Shown: positions 37,904-46,971 of the stretch, piece by piece | How positions within the stretch are numbered: position 1 is the stretch's first letter | Layout: each line of letters begins with the position of its first letter | Source of the DNA: RH-AL1 sp965277355 | Lineage (GTDB): Bacteria > Pseudomonadota > Alphaproteobacteria > Rhizobiales > Beijerinckiaceae | Direction: 5' to 3' | NCBI GenBank assembly: GCA_965277355.1 | Contig: CBDICN010000002.1 | Coordinates: forward strand, 186,001-250,000 | DNA length: 64,000 bases | Notes under the pieces: generated by a model | Databases searched by the model: none | The model's input: the letters and a program-made list of their open reading frames with translations, nothing else | Told to the model about the DNA's origin: nothing | Position numbers and translations under genes: made by a program

Positions 37904-40381
37904 TCAGAAGGTCGCGCCGCCGGAGAAGCGGAAGAACTGGGTCTGATCGAACTGGTTCTTGGTCAGCGCCTTGGCGAAGTCGAAGCGGATCGGGCCGAGC
38001 GGCGAGGCCCAGATCAACGACACGCCGACCGAGGTGCGGATCGTCGTACTGTCGCCGCCGACGGTGATCGTATTGCCCTGCACGAAGCTGGTCGGAAGAT
38101 TGTAGAGCCCATAGGGGTTGTAGAAGGTGGCAGGCGCGCCGTTGGCGAAGTTGGTCTGTCCGCGGTACCCGAACAACGTACCGGCATCGAAGAACGCGGC
38201 GCCCTTCAGCCCCAGGTCGCGCGGCACGCCGTAGAGCGGGAACTGCGCTTCCGCCGACGCACCGAAATATTCGGTGCCGCCGAGCGGGTTGCCGGTCGGG
38301 TCGACACCCGCCGAGACGTCGCGCGGACCGATGCCGCTCGGCGCGAAGCCGCGAACCAGCGTCGGGCCGAGATTGAAGTTGTCGACGATGCGCAGTTGGC
38401 TGCCGCCGTAGCCGCGCAGATCGCCGCCCTGGAGGTGCACGACACCGACGATCTGATCGTAGATCGGATGGTAGTAGCGGAAATCGCCGGTCGTGCGGAG
38501 GAAGCGCTCGGAGCCGCCGGCGCCGGCGATGTCCTGGCGGATCTCGGACAGGATGCCGCCGGTCGGGCTCTTGTTGTTGTCCAGCGAGTTGTAGGACAGC
38601 GTGTAGCCGAACAGCGAGGTGACCGTGGTGCCCTCCGCCTGCTTGAGCGCGAGCGAGGCTTCGCCGTTGGTCAAACAGTTGTAATTCGCGTTCGGCACGC
38701 CGGCGCCTGTCGAGCCGTTTGCGACCGGCGTCGTTCCGCCGATTGGAAAGTTACAATCGTTATAGGGATACTGCGACGTGTTCGGGATCGAGATCGTCGA
38801 GCGATAGGCCGAGTAGCGCGGCGAGAAGGTGATCTCGTCGGTCAGCGGGACGCCTAGGCGCAAGGTCCCACCGAGGATGAAGTTGTCGTAGTACGAGTAG
38901 GCCGAGACGTCGCTCTTCTTGGCGAACAGGTCGAAGCCGGCGGCGAGACGGTTGCCGAGGAAGTACGGCTCGGTGAAGTTGAACTCGACGCCGCGGGTGC
39001 GCTGACCTTCGGTGAGGGCGGCGCGCACGTACTGACCGCGGCCGAGGAAGTTCGTCTCGGTGACGGACACCTCGCCGATGAAGCCGTCGACGGTCGAGTA
39101 TCCGCCGGACACCGAGATCGAACCCGTGGGCTGATCCTCGACGTTGACCACCACGACGACGCGGTCCGGCGCCGAGCCGACCTGGTTGGTGATCTTCACC
39201 TTCTTGAAGAAGCCGAGACCGTTGAGGCGACGTTCGGCCTTGTCGATGAGGACCTTGTTGTAGGCGTCGCCCTCGGCAAGCTCGAACTCGCGGCGGATCA
39301 CGTAGTCGCGGGTGCGGGTGTTGCCGGTGATGACGATGCGTTCGATGTAGACCTTGGGACCGTCGTCGATGGAGAACACGATCGACACGGTGCGGGTGGT
39401 CGGATCGCGATCGCCGCGGGGCTTGACCTGGGAGAAGGCGAACCCGCGCCGGTTGACCTCGCGCGTCATCGCTTCGACCGTCTTCTCGACGAGGTCACCG
39501 TTGTACACCTCGCCGACGCGCAGCCGGATGAACGGCAGCAGGCTGGCGTTGCTGATCGCGCCGTTGTGCGAATCGACGTTCAGGCTGCCGACCTTGTACT
39601 GCGGGCCTTCCTCGACGGTGATGGTGACGATGTAGCCGCCCTTGGCGGGATCGAAGCGCGCGTCCGAGCCGATCACGCGGAAGTCGGCATAGCCGTTCTT
39701 GAGGTAGAAGCGGCGGATCAGCTCGAGATCGGTGCCGATCTTCTCGGGGTCGTAGACGTCCGACGACTTGAAGAACGACAGATAGTTCATCTCCGTCGTT
39801 TCCATCAGGTCGCGCAGCTTGCCGCCGGAATAGGCCTTGTTGCCGACGAAGTTGATCTCCTTGACACCGGTCTTTTCGCCCTCGTTGATCGTGAAGACGA
39901 CGTCGACCTTGCCGTTGGGCAGCTCGACGGTGCGCGCCGTCACCGAAGCGGCGGCACGCCCGGAGCGGCGGTAGATGTCCTTGATGCGCTCGACGTCGGC
40001 GCTGACGATGGTCGGGCTGTAGGGACCGCGCGACTTCGACGTCACCTCGCCCGCGAGCTGCTCCGACTTGAGCTTGCTGTTGCCCTCGAAGACGACGCGA
40101 TTGATGCCGCGGTTCTCCTTGACGGTGATCACGGTGTTGCCGCCGCTACCGCTCACGCGCACGTCGGAGAACAGGCCGGTCGCGTAGAGGTCCTTGACGC
40201 CCTTGTTGATGTCCTCGGGCGAGGTTCCGGCGAAATAGGAGCGGATGGTCTCGGAATCGACGCGCTGGTTGCCGCGCACGCCGACGGCGGCGGCGAATGC
40301 AGAGGGCAAAAAGACGAGGAGAGACAACACGACGGTCGCGAGGAAAGCGAACCGGTGGATGTGACCCTTGAAACACTTCAT
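37904..40381 (-). CDS. bamA: Outer-membrane protein assembly factor BamA
   Basis: An 825-residue Omp85 insertase that folds beta-barrel proteins into the outer membrane. A signal peptide (LATVVLSLLVFLPSAFA) is followed by five POTRA domains, from VGVRGNQRVDSETIRSYF to about residue 420. The barrel opens with GSISVSGGYSTVDGFIGEVS, contains the lid-loop motif LVRGFAPSGIGPRD (VRGF/Y), and ends in Phe (FRFSGGATF) as the Bam recognition signal. It follows rseP after a terminator-like hairpin, so it probably has its own promoter in the 260-bp gap. The length is normal for Rhizobiales. Confidence 0.96.
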   Translation of the reverse strand: MKCFKGHIHRFAFLATVVLSLLVFLPSAFAAAVGVRGNQRVDSETIRSYFAGTSPEDINKGVKDLYATGLFSDVRVSGSGGNTVITVKENRGINRVVFEGNSKLKSEQLAGEVTSKSRGPYSPTIVSADVERIKDIYRRSGRAAASVTARTVELPNGKVDVVFTINEGEKTGVKEINFVGNKAYSGGKLRDLMETTEMNYLSFFKSSDVYDPEKIGTDLELIRRFYLKNGYADFRVIGSDARFDPAKGGYIVTITVEEGPQYKVGSLNVDSHNGAISNASLLPFIRLRVGEVYNGDLVEKTVEAMTREVNRRGFAFSQVKPRGDRDPTTRTVSIVFSIDDGPKVYIERIVITGNTRTRDYVIRREFELAEGDAYNKVLIDKAERRLNGLGFFKKVKITNQVGSAPDRVVVVVNVEDQPTGSISVSGGYSTVDGFIGEVSVTETNFLGRGQYVRAALTEGQRTRGVEFNFTEPYFLGNRLAAGFDLFAKKSDVSAYSYYDNFILGGTLRLGVPLTDEITFSPRYSAYRSTISIPNTSQYPYNDCNFPIGGTTPVANGSTGAGVPNANYNCLTNGEASLALKQAEGTTVTSLFGYTLSYNSLDNNKSPTGGILSEIRQDIAGAGGSERFLRTTGDFRYYHPIYDQIVGVVHLQGGDLRGYGGSQLRIVDNFNLGPTLVRGFAPSGIGPRDVSAGVDPTGNPLGGTEYFGASAEAQFPLYGVPRDLGLKGAAFFDAGTLFGYRGQTNFANGAPATFYNPYGLYNLPTSFVQGNTITVGGDSTTIRTSVGVSLIWASPLGPIRFDFAKALTKNQFDQTQFFRFSGGATF

Positions 40382-40590
40382 TACTGGTCCGGCCCCCGCA
40401 TCGCTCTACTATTTGCCTCGGCGCCGCCGAGACCGGATCATCATCATCCGCCCGAACGAAGAGCGTCTTCGACGCCCACTCCCCCCATTCGGAGCTTAGC
40501 TTCTACAGGCTTTACATGGGCGCAAAAAGGCCGATCGCCCCGCCGGGGGCATTTTCACCCTGCCGTGGCGATCAAGACACGCTTTACGGC

Positions 40591-40623
40591 AAAAAGAGAG
40601 TTAACAACCGTGGTTAACTCTCT
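40591..40623 (-). terminator. Intrinsic terminator after rseP
   Basis: The perfect 11-bp stem AGAGAGTTAAC/GTTAACTCTCT with a 7-nt loop is followed on the minus strand by TTTTT. It lies 18 bp beyond the rseP stop codon and would separate the dxr-rseP transcript from bamA. Confidence 0.75.
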
Positions 40624-40641
40624 CTTAACGATGGCTTTTCG

Positions 40642-41835
40642 TTAGTGAAACAGTTTAACGCCGCGCACGATGTCGTTGAAGGCGGCGAAGATCGAAAGCG
40701 CCGCCACCAGGGTCAGCCCGATGCGGAATCCGACCATCTGCGTGCGCTCGCCGAGCGCCTTGCCGCGGATCGCCTCGAAGGCGAAGAACATCAGGAAGCC
40801 GCCGTCGAGGAGCGGGATCGGCATCAGGTTGAGAAGCCCGATCGAGACCGAGAGCACCGCCGCGAGCTGCATGAGCGGCCCCATCCCGAGCTGGGCGATC
40901 TGGTGGGACACGACGGCGGTGCCGATCGGGCCGGAAATCTGGTCGGCCGACTCGCGCCCGCGGATAATGCGCACGAGATACTGACCGGTGGCCTTCAGCA
41001 CGAACCAGGTCTCCGAGGCGCCCATCGAGAGCGAGTCGAGCACGTCGTAGTTCACGACATGGAGGTCGATCATCGTGTTGGCCGGCTCGATGCCGAGCTG
41101 CATTACCTCGCTCGGCCCGAAGCCGCCGTCCCTGGTGGCGGTCCGTCGCGGCGTCGCAACGAGGGAGAGGCTGTCGCCCTCGCGGTCGACGCCGAACGTC
41201 ATCGGGCCGTCGCTCGTCATCACCTTGCGCTGCAGGTCGAAGAACGAGTCGATCTTGCGCCCATCGACGGAGGTGATGATGTCGTTGGGCTGGAAGCCGG
41301 CATCGGCGGCGGCGCTGTCGGCCTTCACGGCCGCGATCTGCGGGCTCAGCACGTCCCGGCCCACGTAATGGTACATCGCCGCGAAGATGACGATCGCGAG
41401 CAGGAAGTTGGCGATCGGACCGGCCGCGACGATGGCGGCGCGCTTCCAGACCGCCTGCGCGAACAGGGACACGGAGCGCTCCGAGGCGGGCATGACCTGC
41501 GCCGCCGCCTCGTCGGTCATCGAGGCGGCGTTGGCGTCGCCGTGGAACTTGACGTATCCGCCGAGCGGCAGCATCGCCAGGCGCCAGCGCGTCCCCGTGC
41601 GACGGCTGGTGTAGTGGCAGATCTCCGGCCCGAAGCCGAGCGAGAAGGTGTCGACTTTCACGCCGCACCAACGCCCGACCAGGAAGTGTCCCATCTCGTG
41701 GAAGAAGACCACGATGGTCAGCACCAGCAGGAACGGCAAGATGAACGTGACGACCGAAAGAGGGTAGGACAACAAAAACAAGGAGGCCTCCTGCCAACGC
41801 CTGCAAGGATGCGCCCGACGAGCCCCGCCGCTCAT
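40642..41835 (-). CDS. rseP: Site-2 protease RseP (membrane zinc metalloprotease)
   Basis: A 397-residue inner-membrane protease that cuts transmembrane anti-sigma factors and signal-peptide remnants. The zinc site HEMGH is at residues 46-50. A single PDZ domain follows (IAAVKADSAAADAGFQPNDI, then VDGRKIDSFFDLQRKV). The third ligand region is LLNLMPIPLLDGGFLMFFAFE. The ATG at 41835 follows GAGGACGACGG. A TTG at 41781 after GGAGG would start closer to the usual family N-terminus and is a real alternative. It lies 21 bp after dxr in the same transcript. Confidence 0.94.
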   Translation of the reverse strand: MSGGARRAHPCRRWQEASLFLLSYPLSVVTFILPFLLVLTIVVFFHEMGHFLVGRWCGVKVDTFSLGFGPEICHYTSRRTGTRWRLAMLPLGGYVKFHGDANAASMTDEAAAQVMPASERSVSLFAQAVWKRAAIVAAGPIANFLLAIVIFAAMYHYVGRDVLSPQIAAVKADSAAADAGFQPNDIITSVDGRKIDSFFDLQRKVMTSDGPMTFGVDREGDSLSLVATPRRTATRDGGFGPSEVMQLGIEPANTMIDLHVVNYDVLDSLSMGASETWFVLKATGQYLVRIIRGRESADQISGPIGTAVVSHQIAQLGMGPLMQLAAVLSVSIGLLNLMPIPLLDGGFLMFFAFEAIRGKALGERTQMVGFRIGLTLVAALSIFAAFNDIVRGVKLFH

Positions 41836-41856
41836 CCGTCGTCCTCAACAGCATGG

Positions 41857-43119
41857 TTAGTGTTCTGTTAAAAATCCGCTTTCGTCGAGGCGGGAAAGCG
41901 ACGCGCGCGTCCTTTGTCTGACAATATGGTCAACACCGAGGGCGTCCGCGATGCCGTCCGCCTCGCGCGCCGTTCCGTCGGAGAGAGCCGCCTCGCACGC
42001 CTCCTCGACGAGGCGCGCTATGTCGTGGAACGAGATCAGCTTCTTCAGGAAGGCTTCGACGGCGATCTCGTTGGCGGCGTTCATCACCGTCGTGAGGCCC
42101 TGCCCCGTCTTCAAGGCATCGAACGCCACCCGCAGCGCCGGGAACCGCTCGAAGTCGGGTCTCTCGAAGGTCAGCATGCCGACGGTCGCGAGGTCGAGCC
42201 GGCGGGCCGCCGTCGTGAGGCGATCGGGATAGGACAGGCAATGGCCGATCGGCACCTTCATGTCCGGCGCGGCGAGGCCGGCCGTCACCGAGCCGTCGGC
42301 GAAGCTGACGAGCCCATGGACGATCGACTGGGCATGCACGAGGACGTCGAGCCGTTCTGCCTCGATCCCGAAAAGGTAATGCGCTTCAATGAGTTCGAGT
42401 CCCTTGTTCATAAGGCCGGCGGAGTCGACGGTGACCTTGGGGCCCATCGCCCAATTGGGATGCGCCAGAGCCTGCTCGGGCGTTGCGGCGGCGATCGCCT
42501 CCTTGGTCCAGGTCCGGAACGGACCGCCGGAGGCGGTAAGCGTCATCATCTCGACGGTCGCGGGATCGCTGTCGCCGAGGGCCTGGAAGATCGCGTTGTG
42601 CTCGCTGTCGACGGGCAACAGCCGCGTGCCCGAGACCGAGGCCTGGCGCATGAAGGCGGAGCCGGCACAAACGAGGCATTCCTTGTTGGCGAGCGCGATG
42701 GTGCGGCCGGCCTCGAGCGCCGCGAAGGTCGGCCGGACTCCGGCGGTCCCCGCGATCGCGCCGATGACCAAATCCGCGGGGTGAAGCGCCGCCTCGATGA
42801 CGGCTTCGGCGCCGGCCGCGGCCCCGATGCCGGTACCGGCCAGCGCATCTTTGAGCGCTCGGTAGCCGGATGGGTCGGCCAGCGCCGCGAATTCAGCCCC
42901 GAGCTCGATCGCCGTCTTCGCCAGCGTGTACGGGTTGCGGCCGCCCGCGACCGCCACGACCGAGAACGCGTCCCGCGCGCCGCGCAGGATCTCGGCGGTC
43001 GACCGGCCGATCGATCCGGTGGCGCCGAGAATGGTCACGGCGCGCGACGCCGAGCGGCCCGACTGCGCTGATCTCGGACCGAGCATTTGATCCATACCGT
43101 TATCCCTAACCGCCTTCAT
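41857..43119 (-). CDS. dxr: 1-deoxy-D-xylulose 5-phosphate reductoisomerase
   Basis: A 420-residue enzyme of the MEP isoprenoid pathway that converts DXP to MEP with NADPH. It has the dinucleotide site VTILGATGSIGRSTAEIL, LANKECLVCAG, LPVDSEHNAIFQAL (metal ligands in the DSEH region), MTLTASGGPFRTW and HPNWAMGPKVTVDSAGLMNK. The start at 43119 is chosen because its ATG overlaps the cdsA TGA as ATGA. An ATG at 43095 is possible. It supplies isoprenoid precursors also needed by UppS, encoded two genes upstream. Confidence 0.96.
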   Translation of the reverse strand: MKAVRDNGMDQMLGPRSAQSGRSASRAVTILGATGSIGRSTAEILRGARDAFSVVAVAGGRNPYTLAKTAIELGAEFAALADPSGYRALKDALAGTGIGAAAGAEAVIEAALHPADLVIGAIAGTAGVRPTFAALEAGRTIALANKECLVCAGSAFMRQASVSGTRLLPVDSEHNAIFQALGDSDPATVEMMTLTASGGPFRTWTKEAIAAATPEQALAHPNWAMGPKVTVDSAGLMNKGLELIEAHYLFGIEAERLDVLVHAQSIVHGLVSFADGSVTAGLAAPDMKVPIGHCLSYPDRLTTAARRLDLATVGMLTFERPDFERFPALRVAFDALKTGQGLTTVMNAANEIAVEAFLKKLISFHDIARLVEEACEAALSDGTAREADGIADALGVDHIVRQRTRASLSRLDESGFLTEH

Positions 43120-43970
43120 ACCCAAAAGAAAAGACCGCCGGCGACGGAGGGATGATTGCGCGCGAGCCCGAATAGGAAGGCGAAGATCGCGGCGGCGATG
43201 AAGCCGTCGAGCCGGTCCATGACCCCGCCATGCCCCGGTATCAGACGGCTCGAATCCTTGACGTCGAAGCGCCGCTTGATCGCCGATTCGAAGATGTCGC
43301 CGCCCTGCGAGACGGCGGCGGTCGCTAGGGTGAGCAAAAGCACGGGAACGACGGCCGAGGGCGCTTGCAGATCGCCCATCGCCGTGCAGGTGCCGATCGC
43401 CGCGGCGGCGGCGAGGCCGCACAGCGTGCCGGCCCACGTCTTCGACGGCGAGATGCGCGGCCACAGCTTGGGACCGCCGAGCAGACGACCGCCGAAATAG
43501 GCGAACACATCCGCCGACCAGACGGTCGCGAAAAGCCAAATCAACGAGCGGCTGCCGAACGGGAAGGAGAAGCGCAGCGCCACTACGGATAAGATCAGCA
43601 GGCCCGCATAAACCATCCCGGCGCAAGCCCAGACCCGCCGCCCGGGACCGGCGAGCCATCCGAGGAGGGCGCCGGCGCCGAGGATGACGAGGAACCCGTA
43701 GCCTGTGCCGGAGCGCGCCAGCACGCCTGCCGCGGCGAGCGCAACGGAGCCGCATAGAACTTGTGCCGACACGAACGGGCCGTCGACCAGACGCTGCCAC
43801 TCCCATAGCACCGCGACCGCGTTGGCGAGCCAGGCGATAATGAAGACCGGTCCGCCGATCACGGTTGTCAGGATCGCGATCGTGATCAGGAGAAGGCCCG
43901 ACGCGGCCCGTATGCCGAGATCGCTCAGGCGCCGGCGTTGCTTTCCCTCGATGTCCGTCGCGGCGGGCAT
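43116..43970 (-). CDS. cdsA: Phosphatidate cytidylyltransferase
   Basis: A 284-residue polytopic inner-membrane enzyme that makes CDP-diacylglycerol, precursor of all phospholipids. It has about eight hydrophobic segments. The family signature is near the C-terminus: SQGGDIFESAIKRRFDVKDS, then LIPGHGGVMDRLDG, which binds Mg2+ and CTP. The ATG at 43970 is preferred over a TTG at 43997. It overlaps dxr by four bases and follows uppS by 72 bp, a conserved order in Proteobacteria. Confidence 0.95.
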   Translation of the reverse strand: MPAATDIEGKQRRRLSDLGIRAASGLLLITIAILTTVIGGPVFIIAWLANAVAVLWEWQRLVDGPFVSAQVLCGSVALAAAGVLARSGTGYGFLVILGAGALLGWLAGPGRRVWACAGMVYAGLLILSVVALRFSFPFGSRSLIWLFATVWSADVFAYFGGRLLGGPKLWPRISPSKTWAGTLCGLAAAAAIGTCTAMGDLQAPSAVVPVLLLTLATAAVSQGGDIFESAIKRRFDVKDSSRLIPGHGGVMDRLDGFIAAAIFAFLFGLARNHPSVAGGLFFWV

Positions 43971-44042
43971 GTCCGCGTGCCCCGCCCTATCCGGCAAATC
44001 GATGCCCGGGTGCGACAGGCCCGCGCCATGGATGCCTCGACC

Positions 44043-44825
44043 TCAAGAGCCGGTCCTGGCAGCGACCGCGAGAAGCGGAGACACGCCGCCGAACCGGCGC
44101 TCCCGGGCGGCGTATTCCGCGAGCGCGCCGGCGAAGGCCTTGCGATCGAAGTCCGGCCAGAACACCGGCAGGAAGACGAATTCGCTGTAGGCGGCCTGCC
44201 ACAACAGGAAGTTGGACAGGCGCTGCTCGCCGGAGGTTCGGATGATCAGCTCCGGATCAGGGATGCCGGTGGTGTCGAGGTGCTCGCCGACGAGGGAGGC
44301 GTCGATCTCCTCCTCGCGGAGCGCGCCCGCCGCGAACTTGCGGGCGATCTTGCGGGCTGCGGCGGCAATCTCCTGCCGGCCACCGTAATTGAACGCGACG
44401 ACCAGGGTGAGGCCCTTGTTGAGCCGCGTCATCGTCTCCGCCTCGATCAGCAGGGCGAGGATGTCTGGCTGCAGGTTGTCGCGATGGCCGATGACCTTGA
44501 CGCGGACGCCGGCATTGTGGAGCTCGTGCATATCCTTGCGGATGAAGCGTTTGAGCAGCCCCATCAGATCGCGGATCTCCTCGAAAGGACGGCTCCAATT
44601 CTCCGCGGAGAAGCTGTAGACGGTCAGGTAGTCAAGCGAGAACTCGATCGCCGCGCGAACGGTCGCGCGCAACGCCTCGAGACCGCGGCGATGCCCCTCC
44701 ACGCGCGGCATGCCCCGGCTCGCCGCCCAGCGACCGTTGCCGTCCATGATAAGGCCGACGTGCGAGGGAACGCCAGGCGCGCGCCGGCTCCCGCCCGTCG
44801 ACTGATCCTCGGCTAGACTTGGCAT
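44043..44825 (-). CDS. uppS: Isoprenyl transferase (undecaprenyl diphosphate synthase)
   Basis: A 260-residue cis-prenyltransferase making the C55 lipid carrier for peptidoglycan and other glycans. It has HVGLIMDGNGRWA (catalytic Asp), RVEGHRRGLEALR, LTVYSFSAENWSRP, VVAFNYGGRQEI and the C-terminal ELIIRTSGEQRLSNFLLWQA. The frame continues upstream to 44927, but the family N-terminus fits the ATG at 44825. It sits between frr and cdsA in the conserved order. Confidence 0.96.
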   Translation of the reverse strand: MPSLAEDQSTGGSRRAPGVPSHVGLIMDGNGRWAASRGMPRVEGHRRGLEALRATVRAAIEFSLDYLTVYSFSAENWSRPFEEIRDLMGLLKRFIRKDMHELHNAGVRVKVIGHRDNLQPDILALLIEAETMTRLNKGLTLVVAFNYGGRQEIAAAARKIARKFAAGALREEEIDASLVGEHLDTTGIPDPELIIRTSGEQRLSNFLLWQAAYSEFVFLPVFWPDFDRKAFAGALAEYAARERRFGGVSPLLAVAARTGS

Positions 44826-44960
44826 CGGTCTTCCCTGGGCATCGCTCGCGTCGGAACCGCGTCTCTCGGTTTGCAATCTCGAACGACCCGAGTGAGCCTT
44901 AAGCACGAACCGGTTGCAAGTCTGCATTTATCTCGAATGCCGCAGGCGCCCGCGCAAACG

Positions 44961-45521
44961 CTAGACCTGCATGATCTCCTTTTCCTTGGTGGCGAGCGTC
45001 ATGTCGATCTCGCCGACGAACTGGTCCGTCGCCTTCTGGACGTCGCTCTCGAGCCGCTTCGCGTCGTCCTCGCTGATGTCCTTGTCCTTCAGGAGCTTCT
45101 TCAGCGTATCGATGCCGTCGCGGCGGACATGGCGGACGGCCACCCGTGCCTCCTCGGTATAGCGATGGGCGATCTTCACCATTTCCTTGCGGCGCTGCTC
45201 GTTCAGCTCCGGGATCCGGATGCGCAGGATCTGTCCTTCCGTCGTCGGCGAAAGGCCGAGGCTCGAATCCCGGATCGCCTTCTCGACCGCGCTCACCATG
45301 CTCTTGTCCCAAACTTGGACCGAAAGCATGCGTGGCTCGGGCACGCTGATGGTGGCCACGGTGTTGATCGGCATGCGCTGCCCGTAGGCCTCGACCTCGA
45401 CCGGCTCGATGAGGCTCGCGCTCGCGCGCCCCGTGCGCAGGCCGCCGAGTTCATGCTTCAGCGTCGCCATGGCGCCCTGCATACGGCGCTTCAAATCGGG
45501 CAAATCGAATTCAGCGGGCAT
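44961..45521 (-). CDS. frr: Ribosome recycling factor
   Basis: A 186-residue protein that splits post-termination ribosomes with EF-G. The sequence is canonical: LKRRMQGAMATLKHELGGLR, GRASASLIEPVEVEAYG, MLSVQVWDKSMV, and the C-terminal helix with KKLLKDKDISEDDAKRLESD. The ATG at 45521 is the family start; 15 upstream codons are excluded. It follows pyrH by about 100 bp. Confidence 0.97.
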   Translation of the reverse strand: MPAEFDLPDLKRRMQGAMATLKHELGGLRTGRASASLIEPVEVEAYGQRMPINTVATISVPEPRMLSVQVWDKSMVSAVEKAIRDSSLGLSPTTEGQILRIRIPELNEQRRKEMVKIAHRYTEEARVAVRHVRRDGIDTLKKLLKDKDISEDDAKRLESDVQKATDQFVGEIDMTLATKEKEIMQV

Positions 45522-45623
45522 CCTGGAACCTTTGAGACTCGACGAATCCGGACGCGCTCCACGCACCCGACAGGCCGGCGATGGACCATAACGGCGGCGG
45601 GACCACGAGCCGAGACGGACGCA

Positions 45624-46352
45624 TCACGGCGTGACCAGCGTCGCCGCCGACCTGCCTTCGAGGGCATCGCAGATGGCGCCTTCCGGCTGGATCGAGAACA
45701 CGATTATCGGAATTCTGTTCTCGCGAGCAAGAGCGAAAGCGGCGGTGTCCATCACCGCGAGATGACGCTCGATGGCCTCGTCGTGCGTCAGCCTGTCGTA
45801 ACGCTTGGCCAGGGGGTCGAGCTTGGGATCGGCCGAGTAGACGCCGTCGACCTGGGTCGCCTTGAGGATCGCGTCGCAGGACAGTTCCGCGCCACGCAGC
45901 ACGGCGCCCGTGTCGGTGGTGAAGAACGGGTTGCCGGTGCCACCGGCGAGCACCACGATCCGGTTCTTGCCGAGATGGTGCAGCGCGGCCTGGCGGGAAT
46001 ACGGCTCGCACAGCGAGGGCATCGGCACCGCCGAGAGCACGCGCGCGGACTTGCCGGCCTTCTCGACCGCGAACTCGATGGCGAGCGCATTCATGACGGT
46101 GGCGAGCATGCCGATCGAGTCGGCGCGCGCGCGCTCGATGCCGCTCTCCGCGCCCTGAATGCCACGAAAGAAATTGCCGCCGCCGACGACGACGGCAACC
46201 TCGTAGCCGAGCTGCGCGGCACGGGCGAGGTCAAGCGCGATCCGCTCCAGGACCTTCTGGTCAAGCCCGTGGCTCTGCTTGCCCTGCAACGCCTCGCCGG
46301 ACAGCTTGACGACGACACGGCGCCATTTCGATCTCGGTTGGTGTTCGCCCAT
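45624..46352 (-). CDS. pyrH: UMP kinase
   Basis: A 242-residue amino-acid-kinase-fold enzyme that phosphorylates UMP to UDP. It has RVVVKLSGEALQG, VAVVVGGGNFFRGIQG, DSIGMLATVMNALAI, IVVLAGGTGNPFFTTDT and CDAILKATQVDGVYSADP. The ATG at 46352 gives the normal N-terminus. In most Proteobacteria rpsB and tsf lie just upstream; here the next gene is a DUF1236 protein, so the cluster starts at pyrH. Confidence 0.96.
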   Translation of the reverse strand: MGEHQPRSKWRRVVVKLSGEALQGKQSHGLDQKVLERIALDLARAAQLGYEVAVVVGGGNFFRGIQGAESGIERARADSIGMLATVMNALAIEFAVEKAGKSARVLSAVPMPSLCEPYSRQAALHHLGKNRIVVLAGGTGNPFFTTDTGAVLRGAELSCDAILKATQVDGVYSADPKLDPLAKRYDRLTHDEAIERHLAVMDTAAFALARENRIPIIVFSIQPEGAICDALEGRSAATLVTP

Positions 46353-46443
46353 AGTCAGCCTCGCGTCCGCCGCGTTCGGCTTAGGCGCTTTACCGACCGC
46401 TTTCAACCAAACGGGCCAGAACCGCTTTGCAGACCGCCCTCTC

Positions 46444-46848
46444 CTACAGGCAGGCCGGCGGCAGCGCTCCGCGTGTTCGTTGGAGAGGCAGGATGTAGGC
46501 CAGGCGCCGCGAGCCCGGCTTGATGATGACGAGATGGTGACCGGTCCGAAAGGCCTGGTAACCGGCAAACTGCGGCAACACCTTCCGAACCGCGTCCGGC
46601 ACCGCTTTCGTCTCGACACCGAGCGGCTGAATGGCGCCGATGCTCATCTGCACCTGACGAAGCCTGACCGCGGGCAGCGTGACGACCGCGCGGTCGATCG
46701 CCCTGAGGTCGGCCGCGGTGATGACGGGCGCGCTGGCGACACCGCCCTCGCGGCATCTGGCCGTCGCCGCGAACATCGGTCCCGGCATTGAGACGATCAT
46801 GAGGGCGGCCGCCAGCATCCGAGACACGAAACAAAGCATCATCGGCAA
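46444..46848 (-). CDS. Secreted DUF1236-like protein
   Basis: A 134-residue exported protein with a signal peptide (SRMLAAALMIVSMPGPMFA). The C-terminal half, VPDAVRKVLPQFAGYQAFRT then GHHLVIIKPGSRRLAYIL, matches the DUF1236 pattern, in which a protein forms a short beta unit ending R-R-hydrophobic. A similar domain ends the neighbouring gene 46972-47868, so the two may be diverged duplicates. The role is unknown; such proteins are common in Rhizobiales envelopes. Confidence 0.7.
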   Translation of the reverse strand: MPMMLCFVSRMLAAALMIVSMPGPMFAATARCREGGVASAPVITAADLRAIDRAVVTLPAVRLRQVQMSIGAIQPLGVETKAVPDAVRKVLPQFAGYQAFRTGHHLVIIKPGSRRLAYILPLQRTRGALPPACL

Positions 46849-46971
46849 TCTTTCATCACAAGGCGTTGTTTAACACACATCGTCACTTTTACCGGCGGCG
46901 CGAGCGCGGGACTTGAAAACCCCGCCATCTCGCGATGGCGAGGCGAAGGCATTTGGAGCGCAGGGCGGACG

